A DNA stretch of 64,000 bases from Tanypteryx hageni (GCA_028673005.1 CM054118.1:56799338-56863337); one strand, 5' to 3'; shown: positions 1-13,035, counted from the first letter of the stretch. The notes: generated from the sequence alone by a model not told the origin. Translations and numbers: made by a program.

Positions 1-176
1 CGAAGAAAAATGACCGAAGTTAGTTAAAAATTTCGAGCAAAAATTTCCACCTTTTTAAACTTTCTTACGCCATAAATCGGCCAATTTTATTACGCGTGTG
101 GTGGAAAGACGGTCGATCTGGTTGACATAAAATCAAACGAGCGCATTAAAAATGGCGCCGTTATACCTACAAAAAA

Positions 177-397
177 AGATCTATTGAAAGCTTATGGCAC
201 CTGCGCACAAACACGAATTCAGCATGGAAGAGTCCATTCTCGAAAGCGAGCTACGCGGGGGTGACGGTATATACGCATGGGGTAATCAGTCATTCTACAC
301 AGCCACCTTCCCCTTAAGCTTTCCCCCTCCACAGCCACCTTCCCCTACATCACGTGACTCTTCGCGCATTTAGGTGCCATAAGCTTTCAATAGATCT
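177..397. mobile_element. Short inverted-repeat element (MITE-like)
   Basis: A sequence beginning agatctattgaaagctt at 177-206 recurs as its reverse complement at 364-397, giving terminal inverted repeats of about 30 bp around a core of roughly 160 bp. There is no open reading frame. This is the structure of a non-autonomous DNA transposon or foldback element. No clear target-site duplication was found and the superfamily is not assigned. Confidence 0.6.
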
Positions 398-1267
398 GTA
401 CATACACTCCGAAAATGCCGTCTTTCTATGCCCTTGGTTCATCTACCATTACAGTATTAGTGAACACTCGACGGGACGACGAAAGGATGAAAAAAGAAGG
501 AACAAACGTCCTAAAAGCAAGCGCTAACGATTAAAACAATGACTCCCACTCATTTATTAAAGCGGCTTAAGAATTCCTTGTAGCGGTAACCGGCTGTAGG
601 GAAAAGGCGAGAAGTTCCAAATTTTGTCACACGGTTTTGGAGAACACATCTTTCAAGCTAGAGAACGGAAGAGAGATGGTGTAACATATACCCACACTTC
701 CTATTCTTCGCACCAACCCTAAAAATGACGAAAACCCTTCCGCAACATGTCTCCAACATGACTGTACAAACACAATGCGATCCTTCACATTAAACCGTGA
801 CTAATGCATTATATTCCGAGGACTTTCTAACGGACAAATATATGCACGAAATGCATCATTAGTCTCGGCGACTGAAATCCCAAGTGAGCTCTAATTTTGG
901 GGGTTACGTGTCTAGTCATTCCAAACTTATACATACACCCACAAGAACACATATAACCTTCCTCCCTCTCTCTGTCTCTCACACACGCAAACACACAATG
1001 GTCTTTCAGAGGAGTTATCCTTGAATAGGGGGACAATTACGTTGCACTTACAGAGTCCGTTCCGAGGAAAAAAGGTACATACGTTGGATAGGGGTGGTTG
1101 CTAAGTAATTTTCGTTTTATTCAAAGTAATTTCCCCACTTGATGGAGCCTCCGGGAGCTAGATTATTACGGTTAGGTATACACGTTTATCGATATGCCTA
1201 TCCTCACATATCGGAGTACGCAACAAAGAAAAATGAGTAAATACTAAGAAAGCAACTACTTAAGAAA
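398..1267. other. Non-coding, no recognised feature
   Basis: No gene, RNA or repeat was recognised here. The short open frames have no recognisable protein character. Confidence 0.4.
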
Positions 1268-1948
1268 AAATCTGATGTGACCACCACATGACTTTGTAAT
1301 ATTTCTAAATATTCCAAATAGGTTACATAATAATAAATATTTTAAGAAACGGAGAAAATTTTAGACTTTACAAAGAATATAAATAAACCCAAACCATAGC
1401 CTTCTGATATTAGATATGGCCACAAAGCTCCAACAATTAAGAAAAGAAAAAGGAGCGTTACTAAGACGTAACTAAGCGTCAATTGTAAACAATAGCCGTG
1501 GCGTGGTGGTGGCAGATATAAAAATATAAGATATCTCTTAAACAATACATTATATGGGAAAATGTTTCAAACAAAGGTTGTAGGAAATTACATTTCCTAC
1601 AACTTTTATTCCAATATATTTTTACATTTATCAAATATTAAAGCAAACATTTCAAAATAACGGATAAGTAACAAGAGTAAACACCCACTTCCGGTTGACC
1701 GATTTTTACAAAAACTAATCACTTCTGACTTTTATAAAAATGTTAAATATAATATTTCGCGTCACCTGATTAATAGTTTTTGAGTTAGAGCAACTAAAAA
1801 AAGCTATCACATACACATACGCACGCACGCACACACAGACATCATCGAGAAAATGGTCAAAACGTGCATTTCTGTTGAAATCTCGGAGTCGATTTTTTTC
1901 ATGAATACAATACTTTCCCCTATACTACGTATATGGAGAAAGTAAAAA
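1268..1948 (+). repeat. Unclassified ~690-bp dispersed repeat, copy A
   Basis: Full-length copy of a family also seen at 9796-10484 (inverted), 11087-11793, 46560-46760, 46860-47826 and 55829-56105. It starts near atctgatgtgaccacc. An internal 12-bp hairpin (gttgtaggaaat / atttcctacaac) lies near 1576-1605, followed by an AC-rich stretch and an end reading tactacgtatatggagaaagta. The end itself contains an inverted motif (ctttcccc / ggagaaag). No reading frame is kept between copies, so the family is non-autonomous. The class is unknown. Confidence 0.75.
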
Positions 1949-2425
1949 TAAAGAATTGTCATACAAAGTAAGGTTACAGTTCGAGTAATACCGTACCTAC
2001 CGCGTGCAGAACTTTTATTAGGTATAGGACAATTGCATATTTATGTACATGTACGTGTATAATGCAATAAAAAACTTTCAAGTTATGTTATAAAAATTCC
2101 GGTTAATCGACATTATTGTTATTCGATATTCAGATAATCGGGAGTTTGCTGCATATTTGGTAAATCTATAAATTGTACGCCGACAACTCGAATAAGGCTT
2201 TACCAACAATCATTCTAAACGATAAATCAGAATTTTCTAAAACCCATTAAATGATTGTGAAAACCAAATGCGCATTTCGGCTACAAGGCAGCCATCATCA
2301 ATGGCAATTCACCGATAGTAGAATCCAGAAAGAACTATTTATCAGTTTGATCGTAGTCATAGTACCAGCCTGATAATTCTTTGAATATTCATTCTGATCA
2401 AATCTAAGCTCTTATCAGATAGTTT

Positions 2426-2545
2426 TTATTCATTTTTTTACGACCTGCTGATTTCCTCTTGCCTACGCGCAATAAGTATCTAAGAGGCAGTGCAACGAAT
2501 AGCTGGTCAGTTTCAAAAGTTTAGGAAGAAAAGTAGTAAGTAGAA
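2426..2545 (+). repeat. Short dispersed repeat with 'aatagctggtcagtttc' core
   Basis: About 110 bp that recur at 11835-11912 (same strand, truncated) and 28795-28910 (opposite strand). The shared core reads gcaatgggtatctaag followed by gaatagctgg. It is non-coding and the class is unknown. The rest of 1949-3150 holds nothing recognised. Confidence 0.55.
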
Positions 2546-3149
2546 TACGTAGTATTTTTATAAAATTCGAATTCTCGCCAATAGATTATCGGCACTGCAC
2601 ATAATCCGATATAATGCACATTCAATGGCGATTCCCGACACGAGATTGCAACCCTTGAGATAAAACAAGACCAGGACCATCGAATCAACGACATAACTTC
2701 ACAACTCGGGAGGTATTAAAACTAGCCAATGGGCAGAAACGCAAAACAAACGACCATCGCCGAGCGCGTAATAAAAATCATCCGATGGATCCCGAGAGAC
2801 ATCTACACGACTAAGACGGGATTAAAGACCCAGATGGGGCGGAGATATTACCAACTTCGCGCGTTTATACTCGAATATCGTTCGATGAAACACGGCATCC
2901 AGGAAACATTACCGTCTTCCCTAAAACGATATACGAACCTGTTAAACGCTTGAAAATGTCTCTTAGGGTAACATCGCCGACGTTTTTCCAAAGGCGGAGG
3001 AAAAAAGGCTCCGGCAATAACTAAACCAGCTGGAGTCATCGGTGATAGAATTAATGCGGCATTGTGTCCCGTGAATCAGAAACGACCGAAAAGGAATTTT
3101 TATCGCGAAGCGCACTGAAATTTGCGACATCTAGCCGAAGGTTGAGCGA

Positions 3150-3480
3150 ATCGAGGCGAAAGAGAACCGGAAAAAGTATGGGAGGAAGAGGAGACGAGAA
3201 AGAGGACAGGAGAAGTGAGAGGGAGAGACGGAGTGGAGGGTGGGAGGTGGGGAGGGAATGGGCAGGGCCGTATAGCACACAAATAGGCGTGGAAAGAAAG
3301 AATACAATTTTTTAAGAGGGCGCGTTGGAGTGGAGCGTAACCAAGAATGGAGATGAGTCCTTAAAAAAAAATCTGTGGGCTGGATGATTTTTTGAATGAG
3401 TAAGAGTTTTTGAGGGTCATGCGGGGGGGGGGGGGGTAAGGGGAGGAGGGGGGGGGAGAGGAGGAGGAAAAATGGTCGAT
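3150..3480 (+). repeat. Purine-rich tract with G-run
   Basis: The plus strand is almost purely A and G from about 3165 to 3270. Near 3422-3460 it carries an uninterrupted run of over ten G, followed by further G blocks. Such DNA is able to form G-quadruplex or triplex structures. The open frames read here are low-complexity (Arg/Glu/Gly or, on the other strand, Pro/Ser/Leu) and are not taken as genes. Confidence 0.7.
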
Positions 3481-3599
3481 CATCTGCCTCCCTCTTAACG
3501 ATTCCGAACCGATAGGCAGAGGAGGTAGTATATAGTATATACACATATAAAAAAATGAAAATCCGCTCGACTCCTCCTCATATTCTTCGTACGACGCTT

Positions 3600-5570
3600 C
3601 CACCTAACCCATTGTTGGCAAGGTGACAGAGGGCTCCATTGTTGACGCGAGTCACGGCAGCGGAAGCGACAGAATTCCTTCTTGGCCTTACCTCTCTCTT
3701 GCTCGGCGCCATTCCCCCATTTCTACTCCCCCTCCCCTTCTCTCTCTCCTCCCCCTCCCTCTCCTCCCTCCATCACTCTTTACCTCTTCCCTCCCAAGAG
3801 AGTCCTCCTATCACCACAACTTACGGCCCCCACTCCATCACCACGCCGAGCCCCTTCAACTCCTCCCAACCACCTCCTCACTCCAAACCTCCTTCCCTCA
3901 CCCACCTTGCTCTCCTCCAAACCGACTCTCCTCCTCCTCCTCCTCCTCTCGTCTCACTCACCCTCCCATTCTTCCGCGACCTTCTCCCGCCTCTTTTTTT
4001 CTCTTTCTCTCGCCTCTTCCCATTCTTCTCCGCGCTCGCGTTCGTTCTTTTTTCCCTCTACTCTCCTTTTTTCCACCTCCTCGTTTGCGAGCCTTTCATT
4101 CCCGTTCCCATATCTAATCCTCCACCCCTCCTTCTCCCTTCCTCGCTCATTGTCTTCTTTCTCTTCCACCTCTTTCCTCTCTCTCTTCCTTCTCTCGTCT
4201 TACGACTATTATTTTCCGACCTCTTCCTGTTCTCTCTTATCCTTTTGTTTACCTCCCCAATCTAATAGACGCTCTAGTACTTTATTTCCGACGTGTTTTT
4301 TTCGTGCACTCTTCTCCTACGCATACTTTGTCCCTTTCTCTTTTCTTTTGACTTTTCTTCCTCTATTTCTCTTCCAATTTAATGGTTTCTTTATTTTTTC
4401 TAAGTACGCATTCTTACTTTTAACGTTCTCTTCCAAGTTCATACTGTATTTTATTTTGGCTCATCTTCCCTTCCCTTAATTCTTTCCCGCTTTCTTCCTT
4501 TCTCCTACATACTCATCACGTCTTTTCTTCTTTCTCTTCTCTCTATCTCCTCTTTTCCCATTCTTCCGCTCTTCCCTTCATCTTCTATATTCTCTTTCTC
4601 CTATCGTATCTTTTACCTTTCTCTTTTCTTCAACTTCTCTTCCTCTCTTACTCTTCTCCTCCTTCCGTTGTTTTTCCCTTTCCTTCATCTTTTCATACTA
4701 ATAATTTTCTCTTCCTTTCCCCCACACCATTGCCACTTTCTGTCCCCTCTCTTCATCCCTTCTTCCTTTCAATTCTCCTCATTTATTCTTCCCCTTCTTC
4801 CCTTCATACTCTCCATCTTCTCTCCATTTTCCCTACATCATCGTCATTTCCTGTCCCCTCTCTTCGTCTGCTCATCCTTTCTCTTCTCTTTATCTTCTCC
4901 TCCTCTCTTGCACTTCGCCTTTATAGTTACATTGTCACAACTTCGCTAAACCTTCTGTTATTTGCTTCGCTTCTTTATCCTTTCCATCGCACGGACCAAT
5001 ACTCCTCCACAAACTCCCTCCCTCCGCCTCATCTTCCTTCACCATCGCTCCCAATTCCCCTTTCATCCCCGACAACTGCATATAATCCCCTTCATCTCCA
5101 CTCTTAAACCGATTTCCAATCTTGCCTTTCTTCGTTGCCTCCCACTATCCTCTCAACCCGACCTCATCCCTCCCTCTCTCCTCTCCGCGTCCTCCCTCCT
5201 CGATCCCACCCACGGTCCCATCTTCTCTCATTGGTACTCACTCCGCCAACTTCCTTCGACCATATCCCACCTCCTCCTCCCAAACCTTTCCTCTTGCTGG
5301 TCTTATCTGACCTCCCCATCTACCTTCCTCTCTCTCTATCCTCCCGCAAACCCTCATCCTCTTTCTCTCTCATTCTATCCAACACGCACCTCTTCCTCTC
5401 TACGATTCCATCTCTTAAGACTCTTTTTTCATCTCCCGCTTCTCTACTTCCAACTCCTACACCAACTCCGTGAGTCCTTCGAGTTCTCGTCTCCTCCTCC
5501 TCGATTTTCATCTCTCTCTCTCTCTCCTCTGCCTCGCTATTCTCTCCCAAAGTCTTTTCTATAAGCTGCT
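3600..5570 (+). repeat. ~2-kb pyrimidine-rich (CT) tract
   Basis: The plus strand is overwhelmingly C and T, with many ctcctc and tcttcc runs and few purines, from about 3690 to 5560. Every long open frame on it reads as Ser/Pro/Leu/Phe low-complexity protein in all three frames at once, which is what a pyrimidine tract produces and not what a gene looks like. The units are irregular, so this is not a simple microsatellite. Confidence 0.85.
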
Positions 5571-8150
5571 TAAATGTCTGATTCTAACGGTTAAAAGTCA
5601 TAGGGTTATATGGAATAGAAAGAAACCGGGTTTATTTTACTCGAAGGATTTTCGTTATTTCCCTTGCGAGAGTTGGCTTTTCGCATTTTCTTTAAAAAGC
5701 ACGCCTTCCTTTCCTAAAGCGGTTATATTCTACGAAAATTAACGCATGATGCCTCTAGGAAATTTTTTCCTTAAAAAATTATGAAGTTAAAAGTGAAATT
5801 TAAACGTTTATACGACCAAGGATATTGCCGCGGCGGACTGCTTCAAAGATCAAGCTGCTTAGCAACATATGTATATAAATAAAGGGAAGGAAAATTTCTA
5901 TAAAAAATTAAAAAGTTCAGTTCGTTGAGAAACTTTAGCTGAAATCTTTGGCGGTTGCTACTTTTCCCAGAATTATATCTTACGATACTCTAAATATGAG
6001 AAAATTTCAATAATGTTACCACCATCTTGTTGATATTTATACGAGCAGCGGTAATGGTAACATAAGTGAAAAAAATCTTCGCATCTTCTGATGAGGAGAA
6101 TGAAGCCGACACTTAATGACACACTATTACGACAAATGATATCTGGGATTTTAACCCACAAACTCAAATTCGCCATCTGGCAAAGGTAACATCACGAGCG
6201 GCAAATCACGTCCAGGGATGAGAAAGGATCCTACCCTTATATCGAGCCTATAATTACGCCAATTACCTTATCGTCGGACGGATTAGACGCTACATCTTAA
6301 AGCCACGAGATCGTGAAATCGAATTGATTGGGGGAAAAATAAAGCGCTCATCCATAAATTGAAAGTCGGAAATTGATTCCCGTCGATCTCACTAACTGTA
6401 AGATAGTTTCTCATTCACTTCAGTGCTCGACAAACGGCGTCGAAACTCTGAACCATATATATCGTGAATTTTCCATAAAGATAATAGCTTCTATCGAAAA
6501 AGATGAAAGATTTCGCTCTCGTTTTCATGAATTTTACGCCATTTTGATTTACATTAAGATTTTCTGCACTGCACCATATGTCAGCCGTGTCAATGTGGCA
6601 GACCGCGCGTCTCGTGCGGACTCATATGTGCCTTCATGAGATCCCCATACTATTTTTTTTTGCAGGGAATATATATATATATTTGAGACTTTATGAATAC
6701 TTTATTTTCCTGAAAACGAGGAAAATTTTTCCCATTAATTAAGCCATAATGCAACAAATTATTTCAATTATTATCCTAAACGCAAAAATAAATAATTGCT
6801 CAATTTAGAATAAAGATTGATATTTTTTATTACCACTCTCCTTGAAACCATGCTGAAGTGATCTCTGCAGAAACAATGCGACCCTGATGTATCACCTAGA
6901 TTGAAATGTCTGCCTAATCATTTCCAGTTATTGTCCTAAACGCATTGATAAATAAATGATCAGTCACGAAGAGAGAGTCCGCTATTTTTATTACTGCTCC
7001 ATTATTATGCATCCATTGTTTGGCCATTACAATCACTCGAGGATTATCGAGCTCGTCTTATGGCCGAAAACAAATTCAAGAATAAGCGCTTAGTACTTAT
7101 TTACATTTTTCATGACATTTTTATGATCATCAGAGGAACGTAAGAACTGAGCTTGTAAATTTTTGTGCCAATTCTGGAATTTAGCCATTACATGTTCATA
7201 ATAAAGCTGAGATGAGAAAAGGGGTCTTTTGAATACATCTTACGAGCGATAAAGTATATAAGGTAATCGAAAAACCATGCTAAACACGACTCGACACGCA
7301 GGCTAAGGGAGATGCAACTGCATAAGCGTGAAAAAAGGTTAAATTGTGCATACATGCCCCAATCCTAGCGAGTCGTCATATTTTTAAAATTTTACGAACT
7401 TTAAATTAAATAATAAACCTTCGTCTCAAGCATCAATTTCCGTTAGTAAGAACCCCAGGGATTAAGACGGTGCCTTAGCTCTTGACACAAGTCTCGTTCG
7501 CGCTTTAAAAATTTCAGGTTCTTGAGCAACTTTTGCGCGGCTTTCTTTATGTTAAGCGCTCGACAGGTAATTGGAAACGCTCACTCCGGTTTATTTCAAT
7601 ACTTGCTTTTTTTCGAAAAAACGCAAAAAAAAACTCGCATACCCATTACGTTTTCTTCGCCACCTTTCCATAACTTAACACCCTTTCTTGATCCCAAACA
7701 AAGAGATACTCACCCCAAAAATAGAAAAACCTTGACCTTCACACTCGCATATATACGCATTACCGTTGACGGCTACATATTTTTCGGCGAATTCTTCGCG
7801 GAGCATCAATCAGCGCTCGCATTCATAAGCGATTTCATTCAGGGATCCTCACTTTCTCTCCCCGCTCCAGCCCATAGTTGACGGCTTAGAGAGCACACCG
7901 CAACCCCGCCTCTTCAAATTCCCTTTTAACCTTCAGAAGTTTCACTTTATAACTTTTATTCAGAAAAACCATCCACTTCATAAATTCACTCGGCAATAGG
8001 TAAGGAAGCTATCCGTTCAAAAAAAAGTTCCCCTCCCCGCTGCGTTCGTTTCAATCGACCCAAGGTCCTTATAGAGTCCTTACTCACACCTAGTGTCAAA
8101 TACCAGGAGCCAACGGGGCGAAAAGAGAGAAGGGGAAAAGGAGATGAAAC
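5571..8150. other. Non-coding, no recognised feature
   Basis: AT-rich single-copy-looking DNA. Open frames near 6373-6639 and 7522-7881 have no recognisable domain and no supporting splice structure. No repeat shared with the rest of the window was seen. Confidence 0.4.
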
Positions 8151-9060
8151 GGCGTGAAAAACATCGCATTTTCTTCTCTGTGGGGGGGTTCAGGGGAGGG
8201 GGAAAGTGAGAGAGAGAAAGGAGGTAGAAGGGGTCGACCTCACTCTATGATCTTCCATTCCCCAACCATCCCAAAAACGATACAGTTCCCTTATGTTGCG
8301 GAAGCTGCCGCGGATATGGGTGTTAGTAAGGCGGAAGGAGAGGATTTCTAGAGTTGGGTGGGTGGGTGCGGGGGAGAGAAAGAGAGAGAGAGCTGTCGGC
8401 GCTAGGAGGGATTTTTCCCCCTGACTCCGCAGATAGATGGCGCTCTCTAGGAGGCGCAGCTGCCGCACACACACGCTCCCGGAACGTTATGGGTGCTATG
8501 GGGAAAAAGGTCTTCATAGGAGTGCGACGATGCGGAGAAGGGGGGGAGAGGTCGGCTCGTCTGCCTGTGAGGAGGAAGGCATGCGAGGAGGAAGGAAGGG
8601 AAGAAGAGGGTTATGAGGTTTGAGAGGGAGGGAGAGAGGAAAAATCTCTGTCTCTGGAGGCTTATGGGAGCAGGAGGGATGGGAAAGAGGAGGAGAAGGG
8701 ACCGAAAAGTAATGGAGTTGGGAGGATGGGTTTTGGAGGAAGGGGTGGGTGGATGGGAGTGTGTCTGGCTGGCTGGCTGCTTGCTGCCTTGAGAAGATTT
8801 TTTTGAGTCCCGACGAACGGATGAAAAATTACCGAATGGAGCCTACCGATTTAAACTGATTTAGTGACGCGGTGCGTCGACTCCGTGACACCCTCTCTCG
8901 CTAATGGGTGGGCAGCGTGGGGACGTAGACGGTCAGCCGTGATTGATTAATGACGAGCGGGAAATGGGACTTCGCGTCTCGGTAACAGATGAGGATTTTT
9001 CTATCTGGGTTTCCGAACGGTCGAGGAAAGACGGACTTCACCATTAAGGAGGTTGGGTTC
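8150..9060 (+). repeat. Purine-rich block followed by CpG-containing DNA
   Basis: From about 8170 to 8760 the plus strand is rich in ggga and gaga runs. The next 300 bp (8780-9060) are richer in CpG than most of the window and are not repetitive. Open frames here are low-complexity. A regulatory or untranslated role is possible but nothing seen proves it. Confidence 0.5.
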
Positions 9061-9795
9061 AGGAGGGTGTTTGCGTGGTAACGTTGCAGTAAATACAGAG
9101 TATCTCTAGCGCAAAAGATACCTTTCAGTAAAATAAATAAATAAACAACGAATTAAGTAAATAAATATAGCTAGATAAATAAATAAACAATTATATATAT
9201 ATAAATATAAAATTGTGTGATCATTATAGGTGTGCGGAGTTAACGGGTGACCGTGCATTCTGAAGCGAGCCGGAGCTTTCATTAAAAATATCTACGCCCA
9301 AATTTTCTGATCACTTTTTAATTTGATTTATTTATTGCCAGCTGGTAAGCAGCCCTCTATTTTCAAGTATAGTTAGCTTGAGTATTTCATATAGCAAGTT
9401 TAACGTTTGCTGGATGAACAGGCCCTCTCAGAGGTTCAGAGAGGCCCTGGTCATTTACAAAATTTGAGGCCCCTGGCCATAATAAAATTAAAAACATTAA
9501 AACAAAACAAGACAATCATTAGCTAAAAAAAAGAGTTAAATTTAGTTTGAATATTTTTTAATGGTTTTCTAGACATGCTGTGAAAAAGCACCAACTATTG
9601 TGGAAACTTTTAATACATATTCGTGCGATGCCACAGTTGATATTAAGCATGGCGAGCCCATTCAAACGCAAATTTGCCCCTTCCTCCCACTGAGTGACCA
9701 TGCATATAAATCTCAAAATTTTTTAATGACGTGATAACCTTTTCCGCCTAGACATCTTCTTCATTCGGTTGACTAAGGGATGTGCCTTGTTTATA
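9061..9795. other. Non-coding, AT-rich
   Basis: Contains short AAAT/TAAA-rich runs near 9127-9210 and no recognised gene or shared repeat. Confidence 0.4.
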
Positions 9796-10484
9796 CTTTC
9801 TCCATATATGTAGTATATAGGGGAAAGTATTGTATTCATGAAAAAATCGACTTCGAGATTTCAACGGAAATACACGTTTTGAGGTCCCCTGAACACGTTT
9901 TGACCATTTTCTCGATGATGTCTGTGTGTGTGATAGCTTTTTGTGGGTGCTCTAACTCAAAAACTATTAACCAGGTCAACGCAAATTTTTATATTTAACA
10001 TTTTTATAAAAGTCACAAAAACTAATTAGTTTTTGGTAAACATCACTCAACCGGAAACGGGTGTTTACTCTTGTTACTCATCCGTTATTTTGAAATATAT
10101 GCTTTAATATTTGATAAATGTAAAAATGTACCGGAATAATAGTTGTAGGAAATGTAATTTTCTACAACCTTTGCTCGATACATTTTTTCATTGTTTAAGA
10201 GATATCTTATATTTTTATCTGCCACCTACCGACGACTATTGTTAACAATTGACGCTTATTTACGTCTTAATAACGCCTCATTTTATTTTCTTAATTGTTG
10301 GAGCTTTGTGGCTATATTCAATATCAGAAGGCTATGGTTTGAGTTTATTTCTGTTCTTTGTGAAGTCTAAAATTTTCCCGCAGTTTCTTAAAATATTTAT
10401 TATTATCTAACCTATTTGGAATTTTTAGAAATATTACAGATATGGAGAAAGTCATTAGGTGGCCACATCAGATTTTTTTACATA
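9796..10484 (-). repeat. Unclassified ~690-bp dispersed repeat, copy B (inverted)
   Basis: Reverse-complement copy of the family at 1268-1948. It opens with tactttctccatatatgt, contains the TG-rich stretch and the internal hairpin, and ends at gtggccacatcagatttt. It is essentially full length. It faces copy C at 11087-11793 in inverted orientation across a 602-bp spacer (10485-11086) in which nothing was recognised. Confidence 0.75.
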
Positions 10485-11086
10485 AATAAAGTTTTACAAT
10501 GTTTAACAGATATTAAAATGGATTTGGCCTTGAAAATTTCATCTATCGTGTTATACGCGCTTAACACGGACTATCGGGGTTTTACTGCAAATGAATAATT
10601 ACCTAAATGAATAAACAGAAAAATATCTGTTACAATCATTACGTCGAAAAACATGTGACGTGCACTCATGCGTAGGACGAGGCGGACGAAATAAGGAAGA
10701 AACTCTTAAAACGATTTTAATGTTTTTTTTACATCCTCTCTCGTGAGTCGTCTGTTTTAAAAAAAAATCCTACCGAGGAAAAGTATCGACCACAATCACG
10801 CTTCGGAGAGAATGATGTAACGGAGAAGGGATATAAAAGTTGCGGGGAACAATGGGAGAAAGAAATTCGAGATTCAGTCGGGACGAGCGTCCGGGTTTGC
10901 GTTGATTTTGAAGATCCCCCTGTTAAGTCGCGCGGGCTAATGCAAATTCTGGCCGAAAATGGGCGGAAACTGATGAAATGGGCACGAAAAAGAACGGGGA
11001 TTTTGGAGATGGCAAGAGGAAAAAAACAATGCCCGCCTCACGAATTTCAGCACGTAAGCTGTCTCATTATGCGGCGAAGAAATTTC

Positions 11087-11793
11087 TTTTCTAAAAATAT
11101 CTGATGCGGCCACCACATTACTTTCGCCATACCTGTAATATTTCTAAAAATTCCAATTATGTTACGCAATAATAAATATTTTAAGAAACTGCGAGAAAAT
11201 TTTAGACTTGACAAAGAGAAATAAACTCTAACCACTGCCTTCCGATATTGGAGATAGCCACAAAGCTCCAACAATTAAGAAAAGAAAAAGGAGCGTTACT
11301 ATGAAACCAAGCGTCAATTGTTAACAATAGTCGTCGGTAGGTGGCGTGGTGGTGGCAGCTAAAAATATAATATATCTTTTAAACGATGCATTATATGGGG
11401 AAATGTTTCAAACAAAGGTTGTAGAACATTAAATTTCCTACAACTATTATTCAGGTACATTTGTACATTTATCAAATATTAAAGCAAATATCTCAAAATA
11501 ACGGATGAGTGACAAGAGTAAACACCCACTTTCGGTCGACCGATTTTCACCAAAAACTGATGTAAATTTTATAAAAATGTTAAATATAAAATTTCGCGTT
11601 GACCTGATTAATAGTTTTTGAGTTAGAGCACCCACAAACAAGTTATCACACACGCACGCCCCCACACACACATCGAGAAAATGGTCAAAACGTGTTCAGG
11701 GGACCTCTAAACATGTATTTCCGTTGAAATATCGAAGTCGATTTTTTCATGAAAACAATACTTTCCCCTATACTACGTATGGAGAAAGTAAAA
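11087..11793 (+). repeat. Unclassified ~690-bp dispersed repeat, copy C
   Basis: Full-length plus-strand copy running from atctgatgcggccacc to tactacgtatggagaaag. Internal landmarks occur in the same order as in copy A: the aggagcgttact segment, the hairpin region with gttgtagaac, the aacaagagtaaac-like segment, the AC-rich stretch, and the subterminal cgaagtcgattttttc. No intact reading frame. Confidence 0.75.
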
Positions 11794-11834
11794 AGGAGGG
11801 TTTAATGTTTTATTGGATAATTTTTTATTGTTAT

Positions 11835-11912
11835 TATTATGTTTTACGCCATGCTGATTAACCTCTTGCCTACGTGCAATGGGTATCTAAGCGGTAGTCC
11901 AATGAATAGCTG
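11835..11912 (+). repeat. Short dispersed repeat, truncated copy
   Basis: Matches 2426-2545 and the reverse of 28795-28910 up to gaatagctgg. There it is abruptly joined to a minus-strand SINE, suggesting the SINE interrupted or truncated it. Confidence 0.55.
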
Positions 11913-12180
11913 GATTGCAAGGGAGGAGAGAAACCTGGCCTGCTCTTAACGTAGAGCACCAAGGGGGCCAACGGAACGTCCCTTCCGAAAGATTTGAGCG
12001 CGCTCCTCATTTCTCTTTTTCTCATTGGCTCGTCCTCGTCTCCTTAGTTCCAACACAAACAAATAGGGGGCCGGGAGTCCTCGGGAAAAATCCTACAAGG
12101 ATTCTAACCGGGTGTCGCTTTTAGCAGATCATGGCGGGGCCAACACTCTAGCCACTACAACACCGGCTCCCCTATTATTG
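11913..12180 (-). mobile_element. tRNA-derived SINE, 3'-truncated, minus strand
   Basis: Read on the minus strand from about 12176 it begins with a tRNA-like head: an A-box-like tgtagtggctagag and a B-box-like ccggttagaatcc. A conserved body follows (ttcggaagggacgtt, then taagagcaggc) and it stops near ctcctccctt. The same head, body and order occur in the SINE at 62858-63238. RNA polymerase III promoter boxes are inferred from similarity to the consensus. The 3' tail and duplication are missing. Confidence 0.8.
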
Positions 12181-12599
12181 GATAGGGGAGGAATTTTTAT
12201 TGTGCTTCTCGTTCGAGCGAACTATCAAGTGGCAACTAACAAAGGTTTGCTGGATCGCCAAGATTATATATTTGAATATGCAAGTAAATCTATTGATGAT
12301 GGAGATAACTTCGTTAGCCAGGAAACGGTTAATGCCACTGGCCATGGTATAATACGTGAACACGTCCTGAAAGTGTGCCGTGTAATGTGAATCCGTGTAT
12401 TGCATGAACCTGACTTTATATAGTGAAAAGAGGTTCAATACAGCTTCAGACACTCAAATCTCAAAATTCCCGAATCTCTTTCTAATACACATATTGTACA
12501 AATAATGTTGATGCCTATTTATTTATTCACTCAACAAACAAACATCCATCCTTTTTCCCTATGCGTACCTGTTTTTGCCCGTTTTATTCTCTACTAATC

Positions 12600-13035
12600 C
12601 CCTCTCTTCCATCATCATCATCATGCTGCTATCCGAAGACAGGTTTTAGCTGAATCGCTGCCTCCATCTCTCTCTCCCTAGAAGCCTCTATATGTACTAT
12701 ATTCCTGCTTTATATTCTCTAATATTCCTATTCTTTTTCTCCCTCTTCCTCTTCTTCCGCTAATTTTGCCTTCTAAGATAGTCCTTTGTAAACACTGTCT
12801 TCTCAATATGTGCCCTATCCAATTTCCTTCTCTTTTCCTGATTGTTTTTATTAGCATCCTTTCTTCTCCCACCATTTCTAATACTTCTTAGATTCTCTTC
12901 CTGTCTGTCCATTTCACTTTCATCATCCTCCTCCATACCCACATCTCAAAACCTTCTTAATATTTTTCATCCTTTCTCCTTACCGTCCACGTCTCTGCAC
13001 CATAAAGAGCTATGCTCCATATGTAGCATTATGTG
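12600..13035 (-). pseudogene. LINE reverse-transcriptase C-terminal remnant
   Basis: The minus strand encodes, over several shifted frames, segments closely like the C-terminus of the LINE at 30039-31598: an ETWTVRRKD-like segment, WVWRRMMKVKWTDR, and EERMLIKTIRKREGNWIGH followed by an ILRR...LEGK...GRGRKR block. The minus-strand 3' end carries an ATG-repeat tail (catcatcatcatca near 12611 on the plus strand). It is 5'-truncated and broken by frameshifts, so not functional. Confidence 0.8.

Noticed and set aside
3131..5564. Many long overlapping open frames rich in Ser, Pro, Leu, Phe or Arg/Glu
   Set aside because: They are open in several frames at once because the DNA is almost all pyrimidine or purine; no domain, start context or splice structure supports a protein.
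6085..6120. CTGATGA motif near 6090 as a ribozyme core
   Set aside because: No GAAA box follows at a suitable distance.
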